Shown here piece after piece: positions 1 through 6,690 of a DNA stretch of 8,861 bases. The DNA is taken from positions 1 through 8,861 of the forward strand of contig JBFXAN010000230.1 of the NCBI GenBank assembly GCA_050184225.1, written 5' to 3'. Source of the DNA: JBFXAN01 sp050184225 (lineage in GTDB: Bacteria > Chloroflexota > Dehalococcoidia > CAUJGQ01). The notes beneath the pieces were generated by a model. It was not told the DNA's origin. It made no database searches and was given only the letters and a program-made list of their open reading frames with translations. The translations under genes were made by a program, and so were the position numbers. Within the stretch, counting starts at the first letter, position 1; each line of letters begins with the position of its first letter.

Positions 1-420
1 CTCGACCAGGTGCCGTCCGGCGGCGCGGCTGACGTGGAAGTAGCTCCGCAGGTTGAGGTTGAGGATCTGATCCCACTCCTCGATCGAGATGTCGAGCACC
101 GGCTTGCGCAGGTTCGTCCCCGCGTTGTTGACGAGGATGTCGATCGCGCCGAAGCGATCGACGGCAGCCGCAACGAGCCGATCGACCTGGTCGGGCTGCG
201 TGACATCGGTCGGCACACACAACGTCGCCCGGCCGAACGCCGATACTTCCGCCGCAACGGCGTCGAGATCGGCGGCAGTCCGCGCGGCCAGCACAAGGTC
301 GGCGCCGGCGGAGGCGAGCGCCACGGCCATCGAGCGGCCCAAGCCCCGGCCGGCGCCGGTGACGAGCGCCGTCTTGCCGGTCAGGTCAAAGATCGAGAGG
401 CCGGAGGGGAGATCGCCCAT
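1..420 (-). CDS. SDR family NAD(P)-dependent oxidoreductase, N-terminal part
   Basis: Short-chain dehydrogenase/reductase, expected to interconvert an alcohol and a ketone (or reduce a related group) with NAD(P)H in the cytosol. The 140 visible residues form the Rossmann half. The glycine-rich cofactor motif TGAGRGLG is at 21-28, an acidic residue for the adenine ring at Asp72 (TDV), the structural motif NNAG at 98-101, and the Asn of the NLNL stretch near 123 that joins the catalytic tetrad. The Ser, Tyr and Lys of the active site lie beyond the left edge, so activity cannot be confirmed. ATG at 420 is preferred because AGGTG sits 6 bases upstream. An in-frame ATG at 441 would instead overlap the preceding stop codon as ATGA. 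It is the last visible gene of the operon, 17 bp after the hydrolase. The family call is secure; the substrate is unknown. Confidence 0.93.
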   Translation of the reverse strand, partial: MGDLPSGLSIFDLTGKTALVTGAGRGLGRSMAVALASAGADLVLAARTAADLDAVAAEVSAFGRATLCVPTDVTQPDQVDRLVAAAVDRFGAIDILVNNAGTNLRKPVLDISIEEWDQILNLNLRSYFHVSRAAGRHLVE

Positions 421-426
421 TCGGTT

Positions 427-431
427 CACCT
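427..431 (-). promoter_or_regulatory. Ribosome binding site of the SDR gene
   Basis: Reads AGGTG on the minus strand with a 6-base spacer to the ATG at 420. It favours that start over the in-frame ATG at 441, where the only purine-rich stretch (GAGGA) lies almost against the start codon. Confidence 0.5.
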
Positions 432-437
432 GCAACG

Positions 438-1235
438 TCATTCCTCGACGAGGAAGTTCCGGATCGCCCGCACGGTGTCATCAGCATATTCGACCACCAT
501 GCCGTGTCCACCACGAGGCAGCACGGTGAGCCGCGCGTTCGGGATCAGCGATGCGATCTCGACGGACTGGTGTACGGGCGTGAGGATGTCTTCGGCGCCG
601 ACCAGGACCATCGTCGGTGTGGTGACCCGCGGCAACTGAGGGCGCGAGTCGTAGACGCGGATTGCCTGCGCCTGGGCTTCGAAGCCTGCCAGCGTGGTGG
701 GGTAGGGGTTCTGTTGCGCGAGCTGCGCCCCGGCGAAGGCCGTCATGTGGTTGGAAAGAACCCGCGCGGTCATGCCCCAGGGCATGCCGATGATGCCCAG
801 GGCGAGCGGATCGACGTTCGCTCGGCGCAGCGTCAGCAGCGCGTCGAGCCAGCCGTGCTGAAGGTCGGTGTAGGAGGGGAGCGTGCTGAGCAGGACGGCG
901 CGGCGGAGCTTGTCGGGGTGGTTGATCAACAGGGACTGGAGGATCGAGCCGCCCATCGACCAGCCGACGGCCGCGACCGGACCGATGCCGAGAGCGTCGA
1001 TCAGCGCGGCGGTATCATCGCCAAGCTGGTCGATCGTGTAGGGGCCGGGCGGCACGTCGCTCTCGCCGGTGCCCCGGTTGTCGAAGGTGATGCAGCGGAA
1101 GGAGTCGCTGAGCAGCGGTAGCACCGGCACCCAGCTCAGCCGGTTTGCCCCGAGGCCGCTGATCAGCAGTAGCGGTGGACCGCTGCCCGCTTCCGCGTAG
1201 CTCAGGGTGATTCCGTTAACGCTCAGGCGTGGCAT
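438..1235 (-). CDS. Alpha/beta hydrolase with complete catalytic triad
   Basis: Soluble alpha/beta-hydrolase-fold enzyme of 265 residues, the usual length for the single-domain family that cleaves esters, lactones or C-C bonds. The N-terminal strand-turn reads LLLISGLGANRLSW (23-36), with SGLG in place of the common HGxG. The nucleophile elbow GWSMGG is at 91-96 with Ser93. The acid is Asp216 in GAEDILTP, and the base is His244 in GGHG. FDNRGTGES (51-59) is the conserved segment found in enol-lactonase-like members of the family, which hints at a lactone or ester substrate but does not prove it. The ATG at 1235 is chosen over a GTG at 1256 because AGGAAGGAG lies 6 bases upstream. Its start overlaps the end of the acyl-CoA ligase gene by 20 bp, indicating co-transcription and probable translational coupling. 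Confidence 0.93.
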   Translation of the reverse strand: MPRLSVNGITLSYAEAGSGPPLLLISGLGANRLSWVPVLPLLSDSFRCITFDNRGTGESDVPPGPYTIDQLGDDTAALIDALGIGPVAAVGWSMGGSILQSLLINHPDKLRRAVLLSTLPSYTDLQHGWLDALLTLRRANVDPLALGIIGMPWGMTARVLSNHMTAFAGAQLAQQNPYPTTLAGFEAQAQAIRVYDSRPQLPRVTTPTMVLVGAEDILTPVHQSVEIASLIPNARLTVLPRGGHGMVVEYADDTVRAIRNFLVEE

Positions 1236-2904
1236 GGGCGGCTCCTTCCTGTTCACGTTGGCGTAGCTCGCGGCGGAGGACCTTGCCGGTCAGCGTCTTC
1301 GGCACGTCGTCGACGATCTCGACGGCGCGTGGATACTTGTACGCCGCCATCCGCGCCCGGCAGAAGGCGATCAACTCGTCCGCTGTGATGCTGCCCTCGA
1401 CGTCGGCGCGGAGCGAGACGAACGCCTTGACCGTCTCCCCGCGATAGGCGTCGGGCACGCCGACGACGGCGGCCTCGCGCACGGCCGGATGCTGATAAAG
1501 AACGTCTTCGACCTCGCGCGGCCAGACCTTGAAGCCGGAGGCGATGATCATGTCCTTGGTCCGATCGACGACGTAGAACCAGCCGTTCTCATCCATCCGG
1601 CCGACGTCGCCGGTATACAGCCAGCCGTCGCGCAATGCGTGCGCCGACTCCTCCGGTTTGTGCCAGTATCCCGGTACGACCTGCGGACCAAGGGTGCTCA
1701 GCTCGCCGATCTCGCCTGAGGGGAGTGCTCGTTTCGACTCGGGATCGACGATCCGGCAGAGGGTGTTGCAGACGGGCAGGCCGACCGCGAGGGCGCCGGA
1801 ATCGGGATCGACGGGCGCTTCCTCCCCCAGCGGCGTCGCGTGTGACGGCGATGTCGTCTCGGTGAGACCGTAGATGTTGTGGATGTAGAGGCCGGTTGCC
1901 TCGCGGAACCGCGCGACGGTCGCCGCCGACACCGGCGCGCCGCCGCTGTAGGCCTTGGTCAGGTGGCGGAGGTCACGGTGCCGGATCTCGGGATGGTCGA
2001 GCAGCGCGATGAAGGCGGTGATCGACGCGACCGTGAACGTCGCCCGTCGCCGCTCGATCGCCCGGAGCGCTTCGGCGGGGTCGAAGCGGTAGAAGAGCAC
2101 GAGCGGGATGCTGGCGAGCATCGAGACGGTGAGGTGGCTGATCAGGCCGGTGATGTGGAAGAGGGGCGCCAAGCCCGCGATCACGTCGCCCTCGCCCAGC
2201 CGCATCCAGGTCTGATAGACCGTCGAGCTGAAGACGACGTTCCCGTGGGTATTCATCGCCCCTTTCGAAGGGCCGGTCGTGCCAGAGGTGTAGGTCAGGA
2301 TCGCAACGTCGTCGGGGCCGAGCCGCGGATCGGCGACGCGTGTCGTTCGGCCCTCTTCGATGAATGCCATCAAGTCGGTCGCGCCGGCGCAGGCAACGCG
2401 GGTACTGCCGGAGAGCATTTCTGGTATCGCGCTCGGATCGAGAAAGTCGAGCTCCGACGTGGTGATGACGTGCTCTAGCGGTGTATCGGCCCGGGCCGCG
2501 ATCACTTCCGGATAGAGTGACTCAAGGCAAACGATGAACCGAGCGCCGGCGTCGGCGAGGTAATAGCGTAGCTCGCGCTCCTTCAGCATGGGATTGAGCG
2601 GCACGACCACGCCACCCGCCTTCCAGGCGCCGGCCACGGCCACGGCGAACTGCGGCACGTTCTGCAGATAGACGCCGATTCGGTCCCCGCGCTGAAACCC
2701 GCGGGCAACCAGCGCGGCGGCGAAACCGGATGAGAGTTGATCGACGTCTTGAAAGCTGACGGTGCGGTCGAAGTAGTGAATCGCCGCCCCGGAGGGGTTG
2801 CGCCGCACCGTCTCGGCGAACATTTCGACAGCGCTCGCATACGCCGGTTGGATCTCATGCGGCAGCCAATGTGGATACTGTCGCAGCCATGGCCGCTCGT
2901 TCAT
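1216..2904 (-). CDS. AMP-forming acyl-CoA ligase (fatty-acid-CoA synthetase-like)
   Basis: ANL-superfamily enzyme of 562 residues that activates a carboxylic acid with ATP to an acyl-adenylate and then forms the CoA thioester. The phosphate-binding loop YTSGTTGPSKG is at 205-215, the aromatic/adenine motif IYGLTETT at 344-351, the ribose-binding YTGD at 430-433, the hinge region VDRTKDMI at 446-453, and the C-terminal catalytic lysine Lys541 in TLTGKVLRREL. All key motifs are intact, and the length fits medium/long-chain ligases. The reading frame stays open to 3069, but the extension is hairpin-repeat sequence. The ATG at 2904 has AAGGA 8 bases upstream, whereas at the ATG at 2913 the same purines abut the codon. 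It lies 221 bp after the preceding hydrolase and overlaps the next by 20 bp. Acid specificity is not readable from sequence. Confidence 0.95.
   Translation of the reverse strand: MNERPWLRQYPHWLPHEIQPAYASAVEMFAETVRRNPSGAAIHYFDRTVSFQDVDQLSSGFAAALVARGFQRGDRIGVYLQNVPQFAVAVAGAWKAGGVVVPLNPMLKERELRYYLADAGARFIVCLESLYPEVIAARADTPLEHVITTSELDFLDPSAIPEMLSGSTRVACAGATDLMAFIEEGRTTRVADPRLGPDDVAILTYTSGTTGPSKGAMNTHGNVVFSSTVYQTWMRLGEGDVIAGLAPLFHITGLISHLTVSMLASIPLVLFYRFDPAEALRAIERRRATFTVASITAFIALLDHPEIRHRDLRHLTKAYSGGAPVSAATVARFREATGLYIHNIYGLTETTSPSHATPLGEEAPVDPDSGALAVGLPVCNTLCRIVDPESKRALPSGEIGELSTLGPQVVPGYWHKPEESAHALRDGWLYTGDVGRMDENGWFYVVDRTKDMIIASGFKVWPREVEDVLYQHPAVREAAVVGVPDAYRGETVKAFVSLRADVEGSITADELIAFCRARMAAYKYPRAVEIVDDVPKTLTGKVLRRELRQREQEGAAHATPER
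1242..1250 (-). promoter_or_regulatory. Strong Shine-Dalgarno deciding the hydrolase start
   Basis: Minus-strand AGGAAGGAG, 6 bases before the ATG at 1235 and lying inside the 3' end of the ligase gene. It decides the start in favour of 1235 rather than the longer GTG start at 1256. Confidence 0.75.
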
Positions 2905-2912
2905 GACGCTCA

Positions 2913-2917
2913 TCCTT
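2913..2917 (-). promoter_or_regulatory. Ribosome binding site of the acyl-CoA ligase
   Basis: Minus-strand AAGGA, 8 bases before the ATG at 2904. The alternative ATG at 2913 overlaps this element and has no room for a spacer, so 2904 is the more likely start. Confidence 0.5.
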
Positions 2918-2978
2918 CTTCGAGTTGTCGCTGCCGTAAGGAACAATTCAAGACAGGAACGAGAGCCGTCGGTCTTCG

Positions 2979-3052
2979 TGTCATCCTGAGCGAAGCGAAG
3001 GATCTCGGAGGTGATGCTTCTTCCGAGATCCTTCGCTTCGCTCAGGATGACA
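2979..3052. repeat. Perfect 31-bp inverted repeat, intergenic hairpin element
   Basis: The left arm 2979-3009 and right arm 3022-3052 are exact reverse complements over 31 bp, separated by a 12-base loop. Each arm contains CCTGAGCGAAGCGAAGGATC. It lies in the 221-bp gap between the hydrolase at 3126-3905 and the ligase. A related element with the same arm plan sits at 5239-5317. Sequences of this kind recur in many environmental bacterial genomes (general knowledge, not searched here). It has no flanking T-run, so it is not a canonical intrinsic terminator. In RNA it would form a very stable stem that could stabilise or process the operon transcript. Confidence 0.9.
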
Positions 3053-3125
3053 AAGGTGCGCCTCTGCACACTTCCAAGAATCCGCTGTTGCTCCCGGACG
3101 GCAACCGCAAAGTTGACGTGATGAG

Positions 3126-3905
3126 CTACTCAGCCAGAAACTGCTCGACGGCGCTGATGAAGGTGTCCTCTCGTTCGACCATCGGCAGGTGTCCCGCCTG
3201 ATCGATCGGCTGCACCCGCGCGTTCGGGATCAGTCGGGCGAACTCCTCGGCATATGCAGGCGGGATCAGGCCGTCGGCGGCGCCGTGGACGATCAACGTC
3301 GGCGCCTGAATGTATGGCAACCGTCGGACCAACCCGCGGTCGGCGATCGGCCACATGAACTTCGTCGCGATTGACAGGTTCTTCATCCGTTCCAGCGTGA
3401 TCATGCCGGGGTGCTCCGGATCTGGGATCAGGATCGACGGCTCCGGCTGCGATCGTTCGGGAGTGGCCCACTTCGCCGCCGCCAGTTCCTTCTCGCTGAG
3501 CGCGAACGGGTCCGGCAAGGGCGCGTCGTCCAGCCAGAGCCCATAGGCATCGACCAGCACCAGCCGGCGCGTGCGATGCGGGCAGATCGCGGCGAACTCC
3601 GCCGCGAGCATCCCGCCCAGGCTGTGCCCGATCACATCGACCGTATCGACGCCCCACGACTCGACCAGCTGCCGGTGATAGAGGGTGATGCCGAGGATGC
3701 CGTCGATCGACTCGAATCCCGTCGACTCGCCGTAACCCGGCAGTTCCGGCGCGTACACCCGCCGGGTCTGTGCCAGCCGGCGCAGGAACGGCGCGTCACC
3801 GGGGTGGTGCTCGAATCCGTGCAGATAGAGGAGCGGCGGACCGTCACCCTCGGACCAGACGCGCACGCGGAAATCGCCGACTGTTTCCGTCGCCAGAGCC
3901 ACCAT
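3126..3905 (-). CDS. Alpha/beta hydrolase with complete catalytic triad
   Basis: Cytosolic alpha/beta-hydrolase of 259 residues. It has the oxyanion-side motif YLHGF (27-31), PELPGYGES (53-61), the nucleophile elbow GHSLGG at 93-98 with Ser95, the acid Asp211 in HGAADGLIPP, and His239 in AGHLP. These are the canonical features of meta-cleavage-product hydrolases, esterases and haloperoxidase-like members, so an ester, lactone or C-C bond substrate is plausible. A cap region of about 65 residues (roughly 123-190) sits between the elbow and the acid and would set specificity. Two adjacent ATGs occur at 3908 and 3905. The second is chosen because the GGAGG of the ribosome binding site then has a 6-base spacer. 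It begins 12 bp after the stop of the LLM monooxygenase at 3918-5174, so the two are almost certainly co-translated from one mRNA and may act on consecutive intermediates. Confidence 0.94.
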   Translation of the reverse strand: MVALATETVGDFRVRVWSEGDGPPLLYLHGFEHHPGDAPFLRRLAQTRRVYAPELPGYGESTGFESIDGILGITLYHRQLVESWGVDTVDVIGHSLGGMLAAEFAAICPHRTRRLVLVDAYGLWLDDAPLPDPFALSEKELAAAKWATPERSQPEPSILIPDPEHPGMITLERMKNLSIATKFMWPIADRGLVRRLPYIQAPTLIVHGAADGLIPPAYAEEFARLIPNARVQPIDQAGHLPMVEREDTFISAVEQFLAE

Positions 3906-3910
3906 CATCG

Positions 3911-3917
3911 TCCTCCG
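3911..3917 (-). promoter_or_regulatory. Shine-Dalgarno of the hydrolase, next to the upstream stop codon
   Basis: Minus-strand CGGAGGA lies directly after the TAA of the LLM gene. It gives an optimal spacer to the ATG at 3905 and only 3 bases to the ATG at 3908, so it settles the start at 3905 and suggests coupling. Confidence 0.7.
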
Positions 3918-5174
3918 TTAGTCGCCGGCCACCGCGACCGGCGCCGGTGCGTTCGCCGCGACCCGCTGCTGACTCACCCGCGGCGTCCAGTGATCGGGCA
4001 AATCGGCCCACAGGTCGCGCAGATAGGGGATCACCTCGCGGCCGAACAGTTCGGTGTTTTTGTGCGCCACCTCTTCGGCGAGGTTGCCCATGTGCAGCGT
4101 CGGGATCAGCTGGCCGACGCGGATGGAGGTGGCAAGCTCGCGGATGCGCTGGCGCACGCGCGCCGGCGTGCCGGCAATAATGTAGCCCTTCTCGTCGTAC
4201 TCCCAGAAGCTCATCTCGCCTCGGGACGCGCGAAGGCGGTCCTCACTCGAGATACCCCGGCCGAAACCACGCGCCATCTGGGCCTTCATCGATTCCTGGG
4301 TCGTGTAGCCCGGTGGCGTGGCGAAGGCGGGCGCGGTTGGGTTATGCGTGTAGAAGTACTTGACCGCCTCGTAATATTCCTTCTCCGCCTGCTCGTCGGT
4401 TTCGGCGACGCAGCAGATCTGGGTGAACGCCATCCGGTTGGGATTGGTGTCGCCGCCGCGCTGATCGACGTACTCCCAGAAGTTGTCGACCAGCGGTTTG
4501 GCCGAGCGCAGACCGGAGAAGGAGAGGTGACCGTAGCAGTAGTTCTCGTCGATCACCAGATCCCAGGTCTCGACGCTGCCACTGCCGGGCACCCAGACCG
4601 GCGGCGGCTTCTGCACCGGACGCGGCCACGGATTGACATAGCGCAGCTTGTTGAATTCGCCGTTGAAGGCGAACGGCTCGTCCGCCTGCCACGCCTTCAG
4701 GATCAGCTTGCGCGCCTCGTGGAAGCGGTCGCGCAGCTCGATCGGCGGCGTGCCGTAGGAGAAGGTGGAATCCATCGGCGTGCCGAAGACGAAGCCGGCG
4801 ATCAGACGACCGCCGGAGAGGCAGTCGAGATAGGCCATCTCCTCGGCGACCCGGATCGGCGGGTTATAGAGTGCGAGGCTGTCGCCGATCACGAGGATCG
4901 CCGCGTTCTCCGTGTTGCTCGCCAGCGTTGCCGCCAGCAGGTTGGGTGATGGCGTCATCGCAAAGGCGGTCTGATGGTGCTCGTTCACCGCCAGCCCATC
5001 GAAGCCGGCGCGGTCGGCGTGCTCCATCAGCCGGATAAACATCTTGTAGGTCTCACCGACCTTTAGTGGGTCCATCAGGTGCGGCGGCGGGTCGACCCAG
5101 GCGCTGTGATACCGCTGCGGGAAGTCGACCGGCAGATGCGGATAGGTCACTTCGGCAAACCAGTGAAACTTCAT
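3918..5174 (-). CDS. LLM class flavin-dependent monooxygenase (first of pair by position)
   Basis: Luciferase-like TIM-barrel monooxygenase of 418 residues, expected to use reduced FMN supplied by a separate reductase, plus O2. An N-terminal beta strand MKFHWFAE is followed by the family hallmark AGFDGLAVNEHH (56-67), then SGGRLIAGFVFGT (120-132), RYVNPWPRPVQKPPPVWVPG (178-197), the late motif IAGTPARV (333-340), and a C-terminal segment HMGNLAEEVAHKNTELFG (361-378). It is longer than the minimal fold of about 330 residues because of loops and tail. The last 20 residues are rich in Ala and Val and are probably disordered. A GAGGAGAGGAG run precedes the ATG. It is 165 bp after its paralogue and 12 bp before a hydrolase. 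It could hydroxylate or carry out Baeyer-Villiger oxidation, as type II camphor monooxygenases do; the reaction is not decided by the sequence. Confidence 0.94.
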   Translation of the reverse strand: MKFHWFAEVTYPHLPVDFPQRYHSAWVDPPPHLMDPLKVGETYKMFIRLMEHADRAGFDGLAVNEHHQTAFAMTPSPNLLAATLASNTENAAILVIGDSLALYNPPIRVAEEMAYLDCLSGGRLIAGFVFGTPMDSTFSYGTPPIELRDRFHEARKLILKAWQADEPFAFNGEFNKLRYVNPWPRPVQKPPPVWVPGSGSVETWDLVIDENYCYGHLSFSGLRSAKPLVDNFWEYVDQRGGDTNPNRMAFTQICCVAETDEQAEKEYYEAVKYFYTHNPTAPAFATPPGYTTQESMKAQMARGFGRGISSEDRLRASRGEMSFWEYDEKGYIIAGTPARVRQRIRELATSIRVGQLIPTLHMGNLAEEVAHKNTELFGREVIPYLRDLWADLPDHWTPRVSQQRVAANAPAPVAVAGD

Positions 5175-5206
5175 GGGCTCCTCTCCTCACAGGGGACGGA
5201 TTGAAC

Positions 5207-5231
5207 CGCAGAGACGCAGAGGGCGCAGAGG
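5207..5231. repeat. Short direct repeats of CGCAGAG
   Basis: Three copies of CGCAGAG begin at 5207, 5215 and 5224 (steps of 8 and 9 bp) in the gap between the two monooxygenase genes. They lie 8 bp from the hairpin repeat at 5239. Similar CGCAGAG/CACAGAG clusters are widespread intergenic repeats in environmental genomes (general knowledge). No function is visible. Confidence 0.7.
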
Positions 5232-5238
5232 GCAGATT

Positions 5239-5317
5239 TGTCATGCTGAGCGCAGCGAAGCATCTTGCATCCGGCCGAAGTCAATCGATGAGATGCTTCA
5301 CTGCGCTCAGCATGACA
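5239..5317. repeat. 27-bp inverted repeat, same family as the 2979-3052 element
   Basis: Arms 5239-5265 and 5291-5317 are reverse complements over 27 bp with one mismatch (C5256 against A5300) and a 25-base loop. The arm begins TGTCATGCTGAGCGCAGCGA, differing from the other element only at a few positions. The differences are largely compensated in the opposite arm, which shows that stem pairing is maintained. It occupies the 165-bp gap between the two LLM genes. No T-run follows it on the minus strand, so termination is not expected. Confidence 0.9.
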
Positions 5318-5339
5318 GGCTTGCCGCTGTCGCCACGAG

Positions 5340-6614
5340 TTAATCATCGGCAGGGACGGCCTCCGCGTACTGATTGGATGTGGCAGAGCTGTTGAGGGAG
5401 CGGCCGGTGGCGGGGTCGACTTCGAATGGGCTGGTGAGGTCCAGTTCCTTGCCCATCTCGCGGACGGCGGGGAGGACCTCATCTTTCATCAGGCGCAGGC
5501 TGCGCATCGTGTCGTCGTGGGTCATCGCGCCGTCGCCGTCCCAGAAGATGATCGAGCCGGGGCGCAGGTACTCCAGCACATGCCGGATCTTGGGCAGCAC
5601 GGTCTTCGGCGTGCCGGTGATGATGCTGTAGTTGGTGAGTTGCTCGTCGTAGCCGGTGCGGCCGGAGCCGCCACGGCCGGCCGCAGCGACGGCGGCGGTA
5701 GGCAGCACGCGGTTGCGCGAGGTCATGCCGGGCAGCGAGAGCAGCGCCGGGTTGATCGTGCCCTCGTTGCCGGTGAGGAAGGGGTTACTCGGTCCCTCGA
5801 CGTACTTACGGCCGGTTTCGTAGGCAAGCTCCTCCGTCTCGTCGACGTGGACTTTGAAGTTGTAGCCGCGATGCTCCGGTCCGGCGGTGTATCCCTCCTC
5901 GGCGGCGGTTTCGGCGTACAGCTCGAACGCCTGCCGGGTCGGCTCGAGCTGGGTGGCGAGCATGACGTAGGGATAGCGGTGCTTCGCTGCCCAGATGACG
6001 GTGTCGCGACTGACAACGCCGGGGATCCAGAAGGGCGGATGCGGCTTCTGGTACGACCTCGAGAAGGGGTTCACATAGCGATAGTGGTAGTGCTTGCCCT
6101 CCCAGCGGAAGGGACCGGGCGTGGTCCAGGCCTTGACGATGAAGTCGTGTGCCTCCTGGTAGCGTTCCCAGTTGACCGGCGGCGGCGCGTTGTGGGCGAC
6201 GCTCTCGCGGGCGGTGCCGCGCACCCAACCGGTGACGAGGCGGCCGTGCGAGATCATGTCGATCATCGACAGTTGCTCGACCAGCCAGAGCGGGTCTTCC
6301 CAGATCGGGAGGATGTTGCCGAGCAGGACGATCCTGGCGCGCTTGGTGATCCGGGCAAGGATCGCCGCCTCGACGTTCATGACACCGCCCATGCAGAAGG
6401 GGGTGCTGTGGTGCTCGTTCAGGACGATGCCGTCGAAGCCCGCCTCCTCGACCGCGACCATCTCGTCGAAGTAGCGGTCGTGCAGGCTCGCGCCCAGTTC
6501 GGCGTCATAGATCTCGTTGCTGAGGCGCAGGTCGGTGATCGGCTTGCCCGTCGAGCCGAAGTACCCGGACTTGGGATCTTGATACGGCCGCTCCGTGAAG
6601 TAGCTGATGAACAT
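5340..6614 (-). CDS. LLM class flavin-dependent monooxygenase (second of pair by position)
   Basis: Luciferase-like FMN-dependent oxidoreductase of 424 residues, paralogous to its downstream neighbour. Shared landmarks are AGFDGIVLNEHH (58-69), SHGRLVTGWVRGT (122-134), RYVNPFSRSYQKPHPPFWIPG (179-199) and ITGTPKTVLPKI (332-343). An Ala/Gly-rich stretch, TAAVAAAGRGGSGRTG (306-321), is absent from the neighbour and probably forms a mobile loop near the active-site mouth. The C-terminal tail after about 400 is low in predicted structure. The ATG at 6614 (MFISYFTERP) matches the family N-terminus and has a GGGGGA run about 8 bases upstream. The open frame to 6662 adds 16 residues of unrelated character and is rejected. 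It follows the esterase by 76 bp. Substrate and cofactor partner are unknown; sharing of a substrate, or heterodimer formation, with the neighbour is possible but not shown. Confidence 0.94.
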   Translation of the reverse strand: MFISYFTERPYQDPKSGYFGSTGKPITDLRLSNEIYDAELGASLHDRYFDEMVAVEEAGFDGIVLNEHHSTPFCMGGVMNVEAAILARITKRARIVLLGNILPIWEDPLWLVEQLSMIDMISHGRLVTGWVRGTARESVAHNAPPPVNWERYQEAHDFIVKAWTTPGPFRWEGKHYHYRYVNPFSRSYQKPHPPFWIPGVVSRDTVIWAAKHRYPYVMLATQLEPTRQAFELYAETAAEEGYTAGPEHRGYNFKVHVDETEELAYETGRKYVEGPSNPFLTGNEGTINPALLSLPGMTSRNRVLPTAAVAAAGRGGSGRTGYDEQLTNYSIITGTPKTVLPKIRHVLEYLRPGSIIFWDGDGAMTHDDTMRSLRLMKDEVLPAVREMGKELDLTSPFEVDPATGRSLNSSATSNQYAEAVPADD

Positions 6615-6690
6615 CCGAGGCTTCCCCCTTGTCGTTTCAACGCCGCGGCGGTGGCATCGCACCCGTTCCCATGCAACGGCTCCGGATCAG

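Noticed and set aside
3411..4949. A 512-codon open frame on the plus strand, opposite the LLM gene.
   Set aside because: It is antisense to an LLM gene with all family motifs, is Arg/Ala/Val-rich, has no recognisable domain or ribosome site, and is the expected shadow frame in high-GC DNA. The long plus-strand frames at 5517-6797 and 6607-7788 are rejected for the same reason.
5207..5231. The CGCAGAG repeats as a CRISPR array.
   Set aside because: The units are only 7 bp with 1-2 bp between them; there are no spacers and no cas genes.
5239..5317. The hairpin as an intrinsic transcription terminator.
   Set aside because: The stem is long enough, but no U-rich tract follows on the minus strand, and genes on both sides run in the same direction and fit one pathway. 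The hairpin at 2979-3052 was judged the same way.
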